Below the pieces are notes generated by a model, which ran no database searches, was not told the DNA's origin, and was given only the letters and a program-made list of their open reading frames with translations. From contig CAJKZL010000154.1 in assembly GCA_905204385.1 (NCBI GenBank), positions 1-7,008 of the forward strand: DNA of 7,008 bases, given 5' to 3'. The stretch comes from an uncultured Odoribacter sp. (lineage in GTDB: Bacteria; Bacteroidota; Bacteroidia; Bacteroidales; Marinifilaceae). The translations under genes were made by a program, and so were the position numbers. How positions within the stretch are numbered: position 1 is the first letter of the stretch; each line of letters begins with the position of its first letter. Below are positions 1 to 6,026 of this stretch, piece after piece.

Positions 1-567
1 AAGGATAAAGCTGTATTTTCCCATAAGCAGCAGGATAAAGGCTCCGGATATTCCGGGCAGGATCATGGCACAAATCGCAATGGCTCCGGAAAGGAGGATA
101 AACCACCATGTATTGGGAGTCTCTGCCGGGGTCGCGACGGTAATGGTGTAGGCCGCACAGGCTCCCGCCAGCAGGGAGAGAATGGTAAAGACGTTCCAGG
201 TTTTGATTTCCTTGCCCACCAGTAGGGAAGAAGCGATGATGAGACCGAAAAAGAACGACCAGATGTACAGAGGATGGTGTGCCAGCAGCCAGGTCATCAG
301 CTTAGCCAATGAAAAAATCGAAATGCCGATGCCTAAAATCACGGAAATCAGGAAATTCCCGTTGATTTTTTTCCAAAAATCAGCGATTCTCAAGCTGAAT
401 AGCATTTTCAAAGCCTGAAGATCGATGCTTTTGATAGAGTCGATGAGTTCTTCGTAAATGCCTGTAATAAAGGCTATCGTTCCGCCGGATACCCCCGGCA
501 CGACGTCGGCAGCCCCCATGGCACACCCTCTCAATACTAACAATAAATAGTTGCGCTGTTTTCCCAT
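1..567 (-). CDS. popT: DUF368 membrane protein, PopT-like undecaprenyl phosphate translocase (3' end cut off)
   Basis: The 189 visible codons encode a very hydrophobic protein; the gene runs out of the window at base 1, and about 100 C-terminal residues are probably missing compared with a usual length near 300. Two related motifs are seen: VVPGVSGGT at residues 22-30 and ILPGISGAF at 169-177. This internal duplication is typical of DUF368. Hydrophobic segments lie near residues 70-90, 100-117, 125-147 and 154-183. Members of this family (PopT) were shown to return undecaprenyl phosphate from the outer to the inner face of the cytoplasmic membrane, so the lipid carrier for peptidoglycan and surface glycans can be reused. 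The ATG at 565-567 is the only plausible start: an in-frame TAG lies 12 codons upstream with no other start codon between. It lies 67 bp after the DUF4301 gene, behind a terminator hairpin. The family call is firm; the exact substrate here is inferred. Confidence 0.88.
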   Translation of the reverse strand, partial: MGKQRNYLLLVLRGCAMGAADVVPGVSGGTIAFITGIYEELIDSIKSIDLQALKMLFSLRIADFWKKINGNFLISVILGIGISIFSLAKLMTWLLAHHPLYIWSFFFGLIIASSLLVGKEIKTWNVFTILSLLAGACAAYTITVATPAETPNTWWFILLSGAIAICAMILPGISGAFILLLMGKYSFIL

Positions 568-610
568 AATTGAATTGCAATCGACATTTATAAATGAGTC
601 CTATCATTTC

Positions 611-643
611 AAAAAAATAAATCCCGGATGGGATTTATTTTTT
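611..643 (-). terminator. Intrinsic terminator overlapping the DUF4301 stop codon
   Basis: On the minus strand a perfect 14-bp inverted repeat (arms 630-643 and 612-625, 4-nt loop 626-629) runs into a tract of seven T (617 down to 611). The first arm contains the last two Lys codons and the TAA stop (637-635) of the DUF4301 gene. Stem, short loop and U-tract fit a rho-independent terminator. The stem is A/T-rich except for three G-C pairs beside the loop, so termination may be partial, which matters for the DUF368 gene that follows. The repeat is symmetrical and could also act on plus-strand transcripts. Confidence 0.75.
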
Positions 644-2191
644 CAGTACGTTTCTGTGTTCGAACCTGAACAGATCGAATACCGTTTTAACAGGAGTAAA
701 GGTGGTCAGCGGCACTTCGACGAAAACCGTGATCCAGTTCGCCATAGCGCCATTCCAGAGCCCCGGCAATTCCTGTACTTTGATTTCTTTCCCTTTGTAG
801 GATTTATGGGTAATGAATCCTTGTTCCGGATCGATATAGTCAATCAGATCGAATTTTTTGCCTTTATAGTTTTTTACTCCGCAGACCAAATCCACCGGAT
901 TGAAGTGAGTGGAATGGTCGAATATTTTTTTCTGTTCTTTGTCTTTGAGGTTGATCTGAGCGGATTCGATAATCAACAGGCGTGAACTTCCGTCTTTGGC
1001 TTTCACCCAGAAAGGACCGCCGCCCGGTTCTCCTTCATTCTTCACCATCCCACAAACCCGGATGGGACGATCCAGCAGTTGATGCAGATGTTTGATCCGC
1101 TCTTTTTGGTCTTTAAAGGTTTTGCCTTCGGCTTCCTTGTAGCCTATGTTGCTCATAAAGGCTTCGATCTCCTGCAGTTGCTCTTCCGTCGGTTTCTTGT
1201 CGAGTATTCCCAGATAGCCGAAAACCTTTTGCTGTACGTCCATCAATGTCCCTGCCAGTAACTTCTTGTATTTTACGGTATCGGCTTTGGAGCGGTCGGG
1301 GATGACGTTGTCGATGTTTTTAATAAAGATCACATCGGCTTTCAACTCGTTGAGGTTGTATATCAGTGCGCCATGTCCTCCCGGCCGGAATACGATTTGT
1401 CCGTTTTCATCCCGCAAAATGTCGCCGTTGGCATCTACACTTACCGTATCGGTCGAAGGTTTCTGAATGGAGAAGGTCACATTGTATTTCACGTTGAACA
1501 TTTTTTCGAATACCTTCGTCACTTTTTTCAGACGGCTTTTAAAGAGGTTCAGATATTCTTCCGAAACCGTGAGGTGCAGATTGGCTACTTTCCCGTCGTT
1601 GCTGTAAAGCGCTCCTTCCACGATGTGTTCGTCGAAAGCGGTTCTGACGAAATCCCGGTAGACGTGAAAATCGACCAATCCTTTGGGTGTATCTCCATAG
1701 TTGAGTCCTTTTTTACCCAATATATATTTCAGGATTTCGACATATTCGCGCTTGGCCAGCATTTTTTCGATATCTTTCCCGTCGTTCCACATGACTGCAG
1801 ATAAGCGGTTGTAGAAAGGAAGCTCATCGAGTTTTTCAAAAAAACTGTACATGGTCCCGGGGCCTTTTTGTTGCACAAACTCCAAAAATTCCTCTTCGGT
1901 GCCCGTATAGGTGTCCATAAAATGGAACAGGTCTTTGAACATACGCGTGGCAGAACCGGAGGCCGGCACCATTTTTAATAGTTCACCCTTTTGCCGGAGG
2001 GTTTCGTAGTTTTCCAGCAGATTTTCTTCCACTTCAGGAGCGATGCTGAGAATGCCGTTGTCGATGGTGGCCGGTTCGGACAGGTCGACATAGTCGAACC
2101 CTTTTTCGAAATTAGCTAACTGCCGGTCGATGGTATCTGCCTTGATATCTCTTTGTTTGAAATTCTTCAGATCTTCTTTCGTGTAGTTCAT
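635..2191 (-). CDS. DUF4301 family protein, possible UDP-sugar pyrophosphorylase-like nucleotidyltransferase
   Basis: This 518-residue cytosolic protein has no signal peptide or membrane segment and matches what I know of DUF4301, a family of roughly this length in Bacteroidota with no established function. Motifs in order: VPASGSATRMFKDL at 75-88, resembling a nucleotide-binding G-x-G-T-R loop; FSIQKPSTDT at 240-249; RPGGHGAL at 269-276; IKNIDNV at 290-296; RVCGMVKNEGEPGGG at 378-392 followed by IIESAQI at 407-413; and a C-terminal segment around VEVPLTTFTPVK at 491-502. The same order (loop, F-x-x-Q, P-x-G-x-G, V-D-N, G-V-V, then E-x-SP-x-K) occurs in eukaryote-type UDP-GlcNAc and UDP-glucose pyrophosphorylases, where the Asp of VDN holds the metal; D294 would be its counterpart. 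That relation is my inference from motifs. The gene follows the small acidic gene by 17 bp and is probably cotranscribed with it. Confidence 0.85.
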   Translation of the reverse strand: MNYTKEDLKNFKQRDIKADTIDRQLANFEKGFDYVDLSEPATIDNGILSIAPEVEENLLENYETLRQKGELLKMVPASGSATRMFKDLFHFMDTYTGTEEEFLEFVQQKGPGTMYSFFEKLDELPFYNRLSAVMWNDGKDIEKMLAKREYVEILKYILGKKGLNYGDTPKGLVDFHVYRDFVRTAFDEHIVEGALYSNDGKVANLHLTVSEEYLNLFKSRLKKVTKVFEKMFNVKYNVTFSIQKPSTDTVSVDANGDILRDENGQIVFRPGGHGALIYNLNELKADVIFIKNIDNVIPDRSKADTVKYKKLLAGTLMDVQQKVFGYLGILDKKPTEEQLQEIEAFMSNIGYKEAEGKTFKDQKERIKHLHQLLDRPIRVCGMVKNEGEPGGGPFWVKAKDGSSRLLIIESAQINLKDKEQKKIFDHSTHFNPVDLVCGVKNYKGKKFDLIDYIDPEQGFITHKSYKGKEIKVQELPGLWNGAMANWITVFVEVPLTTFTPVKTVFDLFRFEHRNVLKK

Positions 2192-2208
2192 TATGTAATA
2201 TTGCTAGG

Positions 2209-2460
2209 TTAATTTTCTTCTTCGTCGTACAGGTCTTCCTGGTTGGTCAGCTCGGTTTCATAAAAATCCTCGGCTTCTTCCATGAGGGCATCGATGTCGT
2301 CCTGGATCAGCGGCTCTTCGTCTATCCAATAGATTTTCTGGTTGCTGTAGAATCCATCCAGGTCACATTGTATGATACAACGCGGATTTTCCGTGTGTAC
2401 TACGTAAACTAAGTCGATTGCTTCTTGTGAATTATCCGCAATAAGAAATTTGGGTAACAT
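2209..2460 (-). CDS. Small acidic protein of unknown function
   Basis: I do not recognise a named family for this 83-residue protein. It has two parts. Residues 1-46 (MLPKFLIADNSQE, then VYVVHTENPRCIIQCDLDGF) look like a compact beta-rich segment. Residues 47-83 are extremely acidic, with 18 Asp or Glu among 37 residues and no Lys or Arg after position 42. No signal peptide, membrane segment or metal-binding cluster is visible; the two Cys (28 and 32) are spaced C-x3-C in the folded half. The start is the ATG at 2458-2460, about 25 nt downstream of a good -7 box. Only 17 bp separate its stop from the DUF4301 start, so the two genes are probably one transcript, and a partner or regulatory role for the DUF4301 protein is possible. 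It is considered a real gene because of the promoter, spacing and coherent composition. Confidence 0.8.
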   Translation of the reverse strand: MLPKFLIADNSQEAIDLVYVVHTENPRCIIQCDLDGFYSNQKIYWIDEEPLIQDDIDALMEEAEDFYETELTNQEDLYDEEEN

Positions 2461-2489
2461 GACATTTTTTAGTTTAAAATTATCAGTGA

Positions 2490-2522
2490 CAAATATAAAG
2501 GATAAATATAATATCTTTTAAA
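2490..2522 (-). promoter_or_regulatory. Bacteroidota-type promoter for the acidic protein-DUF4301 operon
   Basis: Read on the minus strand, TATATTTG at 2497-2490 matches the TAnnTTTG -7 consensus exactly. A TTTA at 2522-2519, one base off the -33 TTTG box, lies 21 bp upstream, which is the expected spacing. Transcription would begin near 2485, giving a leader of about 25 nt before the ATG at 2460. No other sequence between here and the start looks like a promoter. Confidence 0.6.
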
Positions 2523-2541
2523 GTAAAAGGAAGAAAAAATT

Positions 2542-2571
2542 AAGATTCCGAAATAAATATTCCGGAATCTT
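2542..2571. other. Hairpin in the divergent spacer, possible bidirectional terminator
   Basis: Arms AAGATTCCG (2542-2550) and CGGAATCTT (2563-2571) are perfectly complementary over 9 bp around a 12-nt A/T-rich loop. T-rich stretches follow on both strands: TTTT ending at 2574 on the plus strand, and a run of six T at 2539-2534 on the minus strand. It looks like a two-way terminator, yet no gene ends here. It lies upstream of both divergent promoters, so it could insulate them, end a short unannotated RNA, or be a regulator site. Its function is unknown. Confidence 0.4.
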
Positions 2572-2674
2572 TTTCTCCTTTCGGTGGACTTGCCTGCTGA
2601 AAGGCTTGACATGTGATGAGGAAGAAGGAGGTAGAAAATAAGGAAAAGCGTAGGAGCATTGGATTATTTTTGTG

Positions 2675-2682
2675 TAACTTTG
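2675..2682 (+). promoter_or_regulatory. -7 promoter box before the CBS-domain gene
   Basis: TAACTTTG matches the Bacteroidota TAnnTTTG -7 consensus and lies 25 bp before the ATG at 2708, placing the likely transcript start near 2687 with a leader of about 20 nt. No TTTG is present at the usual 19-21 bp upstream, so the -33 half is missing or degenerate. This would be the main promoter of the rightward gene group. Confidence 0.5.
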
Positions 2683-2707
2683 TCCGGATAGCTGCCGTTG
2701 TAGTGTT

Positions 2708-3373
2708 ATGATTGCATCAGAATTAATATCGAATGTCGTTCCGGTGTTGAAGCAAACGGATACTTGTTTGCAAGCATTGAATTGGATGGAATTATTCCGG
2801 GTCTCCCATTTACCTATGGTGAGAGAAAAAGTCTATCTGGGTTTGGTGGCTGATGAACTTATCTATTCCCATGGGGATTTGAATGATCCGCTCGAAGTGT
2901 TGGCTGTACCTGTGGAAGGGACATTCGTGTATGAGAATTATCATATTTATGATGTGATCGGGCTGGTTTCTTCCCGTGTATTGTCTGTCGTTGCAGTGCT
3001 CGACCGGAAGAATAATTTTGTCGGGTCGATCATGTCGATGGATATTTTGAGGACCCTGGATACTTTGCTTTGTGCCGAACAGCCGGGCGGTATTATTGTT
3101 CTGGAAGTGAGCCGGGTGGATTATTCCATGGCGGAGGTGGCTCAGATCGTCGAGTATAACGAGGCCCGTATTCTGAGCTGTTATTTATCCTGCCACCGAA
3201 ATTCCCAGCAAGTCCGGTTGACTTTAAAAGTGAATACCCTCAATATCGATCCCATATTGGATACTTTTATCCGTTATAACTATACCGTCAGGAATAGTTT
3301 TGTCACCGGACAGGAAGAAGAAGATACGTTGCGGGAACGGTATGGGATGCTGATGAAATACCTTTCGATTTGA
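2708..3373 (+). CDS. CBS-domain pair with C-terminal ACT-like domain, predicted nucleotide-sensing regulator
   Basis: The 221-residue soluble protein begins with two CBS motifs, residues about 3-56 (with SHLPMV at 33-38 and YLGLVADELI at 43-52) and about 65-120 (with VLSVVAVLDRKNNFVGSIMSMDIL at 91-114). The CBS pair forms a Bateman module that usually binds adenine nucleotides such as AMP, ATP, NAD(H) or SAM. Residues 127-195, starting GGIIVLEVSRVDYSMAEVAQIVE, have the beta-alpha-beta-beta-alpha-beta look of an ACT domain, so the layout resembles AcuB-type CBS-CBS-ACT proteins. No catalytic domain, transporter or DNA-binding segment is attached, so it probably acts on a partner protein. The NAD kinase gene follows 56 bp downstream on the same strand, making a ligand-dependent link to NADP supply plausible but unproven. 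The ATG at 2708 fits the -7 box 25 bp before it. Confidence 0.8.
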   Translation: MIASELISNVVPVLKQTDTCLQALNWMELFRVSHLPMVREKVYLGLVADELIYSHGDLNDPLEVLAVPVEGTFVYENYHIYDVIGLVSSRVLSVVAVLDRKNNFVGSIMSMDILRTLDTLLCAEQPGGIIVLEVSRVDYSMAEVAQIVEYNEARILSCYLSCHRNSQQVRLTLKVNTLNIDPILDTFIRYNYTVRNSFVTGQEEEDTLRERYGMLMKYLSI

Positions 3374-3402
3374 TGAAATTTTATTTATAACCTCTATCTT
3401 TG
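3369..3402 (+). promoter_or_regulatory. Internal promoter for nadK
   Basis: TTTG (3369-3372) and TATCTTTG (3395-3402) are separated by 22 bp, close to the 19-21 bp of Bacteroidota promoters, and the -7 box is an exact TAnnTTTG match. The -33 box overlaps the TGA stop of the CBS-domain gene (3371-3373). Transcription would begin near 3407, leaving a leader of about 23 nt before the nadK ATG at 3430. It would let NAD kinase and the downstream genes be transcribed without the CBS gene. Confidence 0.6.
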
Positions 3403-3429
3403 CGGAGTTTACTGAAAGAAACGGATAAA

Positions 3430-4338
3430 ATGAGAGTTGCTGTATTTGGGAAAAAACTGGAACAATCCTTTTTGCCTAGTCTCAGACAATTGATGGATTG
3501 TCTGCGAGAGGAGGGGATCGGAGTGGTGTGCGAAGAAGGGTTTGCCCGTTTACTCAAGGACCGGTTCGACTATACGCCCGGATTTGCAGGTTATTTTAAC
3601 CGGCAAGGGTTAAGCCGCGAAGAGGCGGATATGTTGCTGAGCATCGGCGGGGACGGGACATTTTTGGATTCTGTGGTATTTGTCAAAGACAGCGGGGTGC
3701 CGGAGATGGGGGTGAATAGCGGGCGTTTGGGATTTATGGCTAATGTGCCTGCGGACGAAATTCCGGAGACTGTGAAGTGTATCGCCTCCGGGCACTATGT
3801 CACGGAACGACGGGAGATGTTGCAATTGAGGGTGGATGATTCGGTGATTCCGGGTTTTGATTATGCACTCAATGAAGTGGGGATCCTGAAAGCAGCGACT
3901 TCCTCCTTGTTGAATATTCATGCTTATATCGGAGAGGTGTATCTGACCACTTATTGGGCGGATGGGCTGGTGGTGGCGACCCCCACGGGCTCAACCGCAT
4001 ACTCGTTAAGCGGTGGCGGACCGATCGTCAGCCCCGATTGCCGGAATATTATCCTGACTCCGATCTGTCCCCATAATTTGAGCATGCGGCCTCTGGTCGT
4101 GCCGAACGATGCGCGGATACGGTTGAAGGTGGAAAGCCGTTCAGGCGATTTTGTCCTGAGCATGGATTCCAGAATCCAAAAGATGGACGATCGCCATTGC
4201 CTGGAAATCCGGATGAATGATGTTAAATTAAGTGTCGTTGCGCTGAAAGGGCATAATTATTATGAAACCCTGCGGAATAAATTGATGTGGGGGGAAGACA
4301 GACGAAACAGCCTGAAAAATATAAACGAGGCAAATTAA
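3430..4338 (+). CDS. nadK: NAD kinase
   Basis: NAD kinase phosphorylates NAD to NADP in the cytosol, the only route to NADP. The 302-residue product carries the family's signature residues: GGDGT at 73-77 (catalytic Asp75 and phosphate loop), NSGRLGFMA at 96-104, NE at 148-149, ADGLVVATPTGSTAYSLSGGGPI at 177-199 (substrate pocket) and PICPHNLSMRPLVVP at 211-225. The length is normal for bacterial NadK. The start is the ATG at 3430; the reading frame stays open back to a TTG at 3400, but that codon lies inside a -7 promoter box, and beginning at 3430 gives the usual MRVAVFGKK N-terminus of the first beta strand. The CBS-ACT gene lies 56 bp upstream, and the beta-barrel gene starts 38 bp downstream. 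No active-site residue is missing. Confidence 0.97.
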   Translation: MRVAVFGKKLEQSFLPSLRQLMDCLREEGIGVVCEEGFARLLKDRFDYTPGFAGYFNRQGLSREEADMLLSIGGDGTFLDSVVFVKDSGVPEMGVNSGRLGFMANVPADEIPETVKCIASGHYVTERREMLQLRVDDSVIPGFDYALNEVGILKAATSSLLNIHAYIGEVYLTTYWADGLVVATPTGSTAYSLSGGGPIVSPDCRNIILTPICPHNLSMRPLVVPNDARIRLKVESRSGDFVLSMDSRIQKMDDRHCLEIRMNDVKLSVVALKGHNYYETLRNKLMWGEDRRNSLKNINEAN

Positions 4339-4376
4339 GGGTGACAGAGGCTGGGAAAGCAGATCTGAAAGGACAA

Positions 4377-5114
4377 ATGACGTGGAATAAGAAAACAATA
4401 AAAGGAATCGGAAAAATACCTTTGCTAAAGCGAAGAAGGGCTTGTTATTGTTTGTTAGCATTTGTTACCCGAATTTTCATATCTTGTTTATTACTTTTCC
4501 CGCTTTTGTTCTTATCTTTGAACGGTTTTTGTCAGCCGGGAGCTGAGATTGGAGTGATAGGAGGAAGTGGATACTATCTGGGCGAATATAATTCCAGGCA
4601 ATTCGGACACCAACAGTTTTATTTGGGCGGACTTTACCGGTATAATCTGAACGACCGTTTTGCCGTGAGGGTGAATGCCGGCTTTTCCAAAATTGATATA
4701 AAGGGAAAAGTCCTGTTGCCATACGGGGATATGTATTATCCGGAGCATATCCGTCGTTCTGTGAAAGATATTTCGGGATGGGTAGAATTTAATTTCCGGA
4801 GTTTTATGGTACCGAAAACGGAGGCTTCTTCGTGTTGGTCTCCCTACATTTTTGCCGGAGTAGGATATTTTTCGGCCGGAAATGAAAGTAGTGCTTCTAT
4901 ACCTGTCGGAGTGGGGATGAAGTTTAATCTTTTCCGCCGGTTCTCTTGCGGAATCGAATGGGGCGCCCGGAAGTTGTTTACGGACAAAGCGGATAAATTG
5001 TATGATCCCTGGGGGACCGGGGAGACTAATTTTATCTTTAATAAAGACTGGTTTTTTGTGGCGGGGGTGACTTTCACCTACCGTTTCCCGTTGAATGCAG
5101 AATGTCATTTTTAG
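4377..5114 (+). CDS. Small outer-membrane beta-barrel protein, DUF6089-like
   Basis: From the ATG at 4377 this gene encodes 245 residues. A long, basic N-terminal stretch (residues 1-32, with LLKRRR at 16-21) precedes a hydrophobic core at 33-53 (IFISCLLLFPLLFLSLNGFCQ). This is a signal peptide, with cleavage likely after Gln53; the bases before Cys52 do not form a lipobox. The mature part alternates polar and aromatic residues, with GGSGYYLGEYN, YLGGLYRYNLNDRFAVRVNAG, WSPYIFAGVGYF and VAGVTFTYRF, and ends in Phe, as membrane beta-barrels do. It resembles the DUF6089 proteins often found just before uppS and bamA in Bacteroidota. The frame is open to an ATG at 4287 inside nadK, but 4377 avoids a 52-bp overlap. 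TTG codons at 4422 or 4452 would give shorter, more typical signal peptides, so the start is uncertain. No enzymatic function is implied. Confidence 0.8.
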   Translation: MTWNKKTIKGIGKIPLLKRRRACYCLLAFVTRIFISCLLLFPLLFLSLNGFCQPGAEIGVIGGSGYYLGEYNSRQFGHQQFYLGGLYRYNLNDRFAVRVNAGFSKIDIKGKVLLPYGDMYYPEHIRRSVKDISGWVEFNFRSFMVPKTEASSCWSPYIFAGVGYFSAGNESSASIPVGVGMKFNLFRRFSCGIEWGARKLFTDKADKLYDPWGTGETNFIFNKDWFFVAGVTFTYRFPLNAECHF

Positions 5115-5148
5115 CGAAGGAGGGAGCCACATGGCCGGTATAGATACA

Positions 5149-5156
5149 TATTTTTG
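5149..5156 (+). promoter_or_regulatory. Possible -7 box directly before the uppS start codon
   Basis: TATTTTTG matches TAnnTTTG exactly and ends 3 nt before the uppS ATG at 5160. A transcript from it would start at or just after the start codon, so it would be leaderless or too short. No -33 TTTG lies 19-21 bp upstream. It may be chance in an A/T-rich gap; the preceding gene could equally provide the transcript. Confidence 0.25.
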
Positions 5157-5159
5157 TAG

Positions 5160-5915
5160 ATGGATATAAAAGAAGAGATTCAAAGAGACGGATTGCCGCA
5201 ACATGTGGCCATCATCATGGACGGAAACGGACGCTGGGCGCGTCGTCAGGGTTTCGACCGGATCGAAGGACATAAGCAAGGGGTGGCGACGGTGAAAAAA
5301 ATAGTCGAAGCGGCCGGCGAGATAGGTTTGCAGTACCTTACATTATATACTTTTTCGCTGGAAAACTGGAATCGCCCGAAAGCCGAAGTGAATGCGCTGA
5401 TGAATCTGATGGCGGATGCCATTGTGAGGGAAACTGACGAATTGATGCGTCAGCATGTCAGGATTAAAGTGATCGGACATACTACCGACCTGCCGGGAGA
5501 CGTTTGGGAAAAAATGAGCCGTTTAATGGCTGCCACTGCAGAAAATACACGGGTGACTTTGACTCTCGCCCTCAGCTACGGAGCCCGCTGGGAAATTCTG
5601 GAAGCGGCTAAAAAGCTGGCTTCCGATTATCGGACGGGAAAGATTGCAGACCTGCAACAGTTAAGGGAAGAGGATTTCTCTGCCTATCTTACCACAGCTT
5701 CTGTTCCGGATCCGGATTTGTTGATCCGTACGAGCGGAGAATGCCGTTTGAGTAACTTTCTGCTCTGGCAGTGTGCCTATACGGAATTTTATTTTATCGA
5801 TAAATTTTGGCCTGATTTTGAAAAAGATGATTTATATTTGGCAATCCGTAATTTTCAGACCCGGGAGAGAAGGTTTGGAATGACCGGAGATCAGATCAAA
5901 AATATCGGTCGATAG
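5160..5915 (+). CDS. uppS: Undecaprenyl diphosphate synthase (cis-prenyltransferase)
   Basis: UppS adds isopentenyl diphosphate units in cis configuration to farnesyl diphosphate, giving the C55 lipid precursor of undecaprenyl phosphate, carrier for peptidoglycan and surface polysaccharides. The 251-residue product shows all hallmark motifs: AIIMDGNGRWA at 17-27 with metal-binding Asp21, GHKQG at 37-41, LTLYTFSLENWNRP at 60-73, SYGARWEI at 139-146, and PDPDLLIRTSGECRLSNFLLWQ at 183-204 followed by YTEFYF at 207-212. R190, R196, S198 and E209 line up with the substrate-binding R194, R200, S202 and E213 of the E. coli enzyme. An in-frame TAG directly precedes the ATG at 5160, so an N-terminal extension is impossible. 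It starts 45 bp after the beta-barrel gene and is followed by bamA 111 bp on. The DUF368 carrier-recycling gene lies about 4.6 kb away, divergently oriented. Confidence 0.98.
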   Translation: MDIKEEIQRDGLPQHVAIIMDGNGRWARRQGFDRIEGHKQGVATVKKIVEAAGEIGLQYLTLYTFSLENWNRPKAEVNALMNLMADAIVRETDELMRQHVRIKVIGHTTDLPGDVWEKMSRLMAATAENTRVTLTLALSYGARWEILEAAKKLASDYRTGKIADLQQLREEDFSAYLTTASVPDPDLLIRTSGECRLSNFLLWQCAYTEFYFIDKFWPDFEKDDLYLAIRNFQTRERRFGMTGDQIKNIGR

Positions 5916-6000
5916 GTCGTGGGGAGAAGAAAAGCGAAGAAGATGCGACTGCTGATAAGTGATTGTGGTTTTGATATTTGAAATTTTTGAACTCTATAAC

Positions 6001-6013
6001 GCAACCTGGTTGC
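6001..6013. repeat. Short palindrome in the bamA leader
   Basis: GCAACC and GGTTGC are mirror arms around a single T (6007), 13 bp before the bamA ATG at 6027. The symmetry with odd center suits a dimeric protein-binding site better than an RNA hairpin. Alternatively, 5-bp arms with a 3-nt loop could form a weak hairpin near the ribosome-binding region. Short palindromes of this size arise by chance, so the call is tentative. Confidence 0.3.
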
Positions 6014-6026
6014 TAAAAATGGATAT

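Noticed and set aside
380..607. A 75-codon minus-strand frame overlapping the DUF368 start
   Set aside because: It is in a different frame from the clearly recognisable DUF368 protein and its product is arginine-rich and unstructured in appearance.
551..985. A 144-codon plus-strand open frame opposite the end of the DUF4301 gene
   Set aside because: It is antisense to coding sequence, rich in Phe from reversed Lys and Glu codons, and crosses the terminator hairpin.
1373..1804. A 143-codon plus-strand open frame opposite the middle of the DUF4301 gene
   Set aside because: It is a shadow of the reverse gene, with no family resemblance and no promoter.
3400..3429. TTG at 3400 as the nadK start, adding ten residues
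   Set aside because: The codon lies within the -7 promoter box TATCTTTG, so it would not be in the transcript; the ATG at 3430 gives the normal NadK N-terminus.
4513..4520. TATCTTTG as a promoter -7 box
   Set aside because: It falls inside the signal-peptide coding region and arises from Leu-Ser-Leu codons; no -33 TTTG lies at the right distance. The same applies to TACCTTTG at 4417-4424.
4512..5279. A 255-codon open frame on the minus strand opposite the beta-barrel gene and the start of uppS
   Set aside because: It is antisense to two well-supported genes, has no signal peptide or recognisable motif, is rich in His, Arg, Ser and Pro as reversed frames tend to be, and has no promoter.
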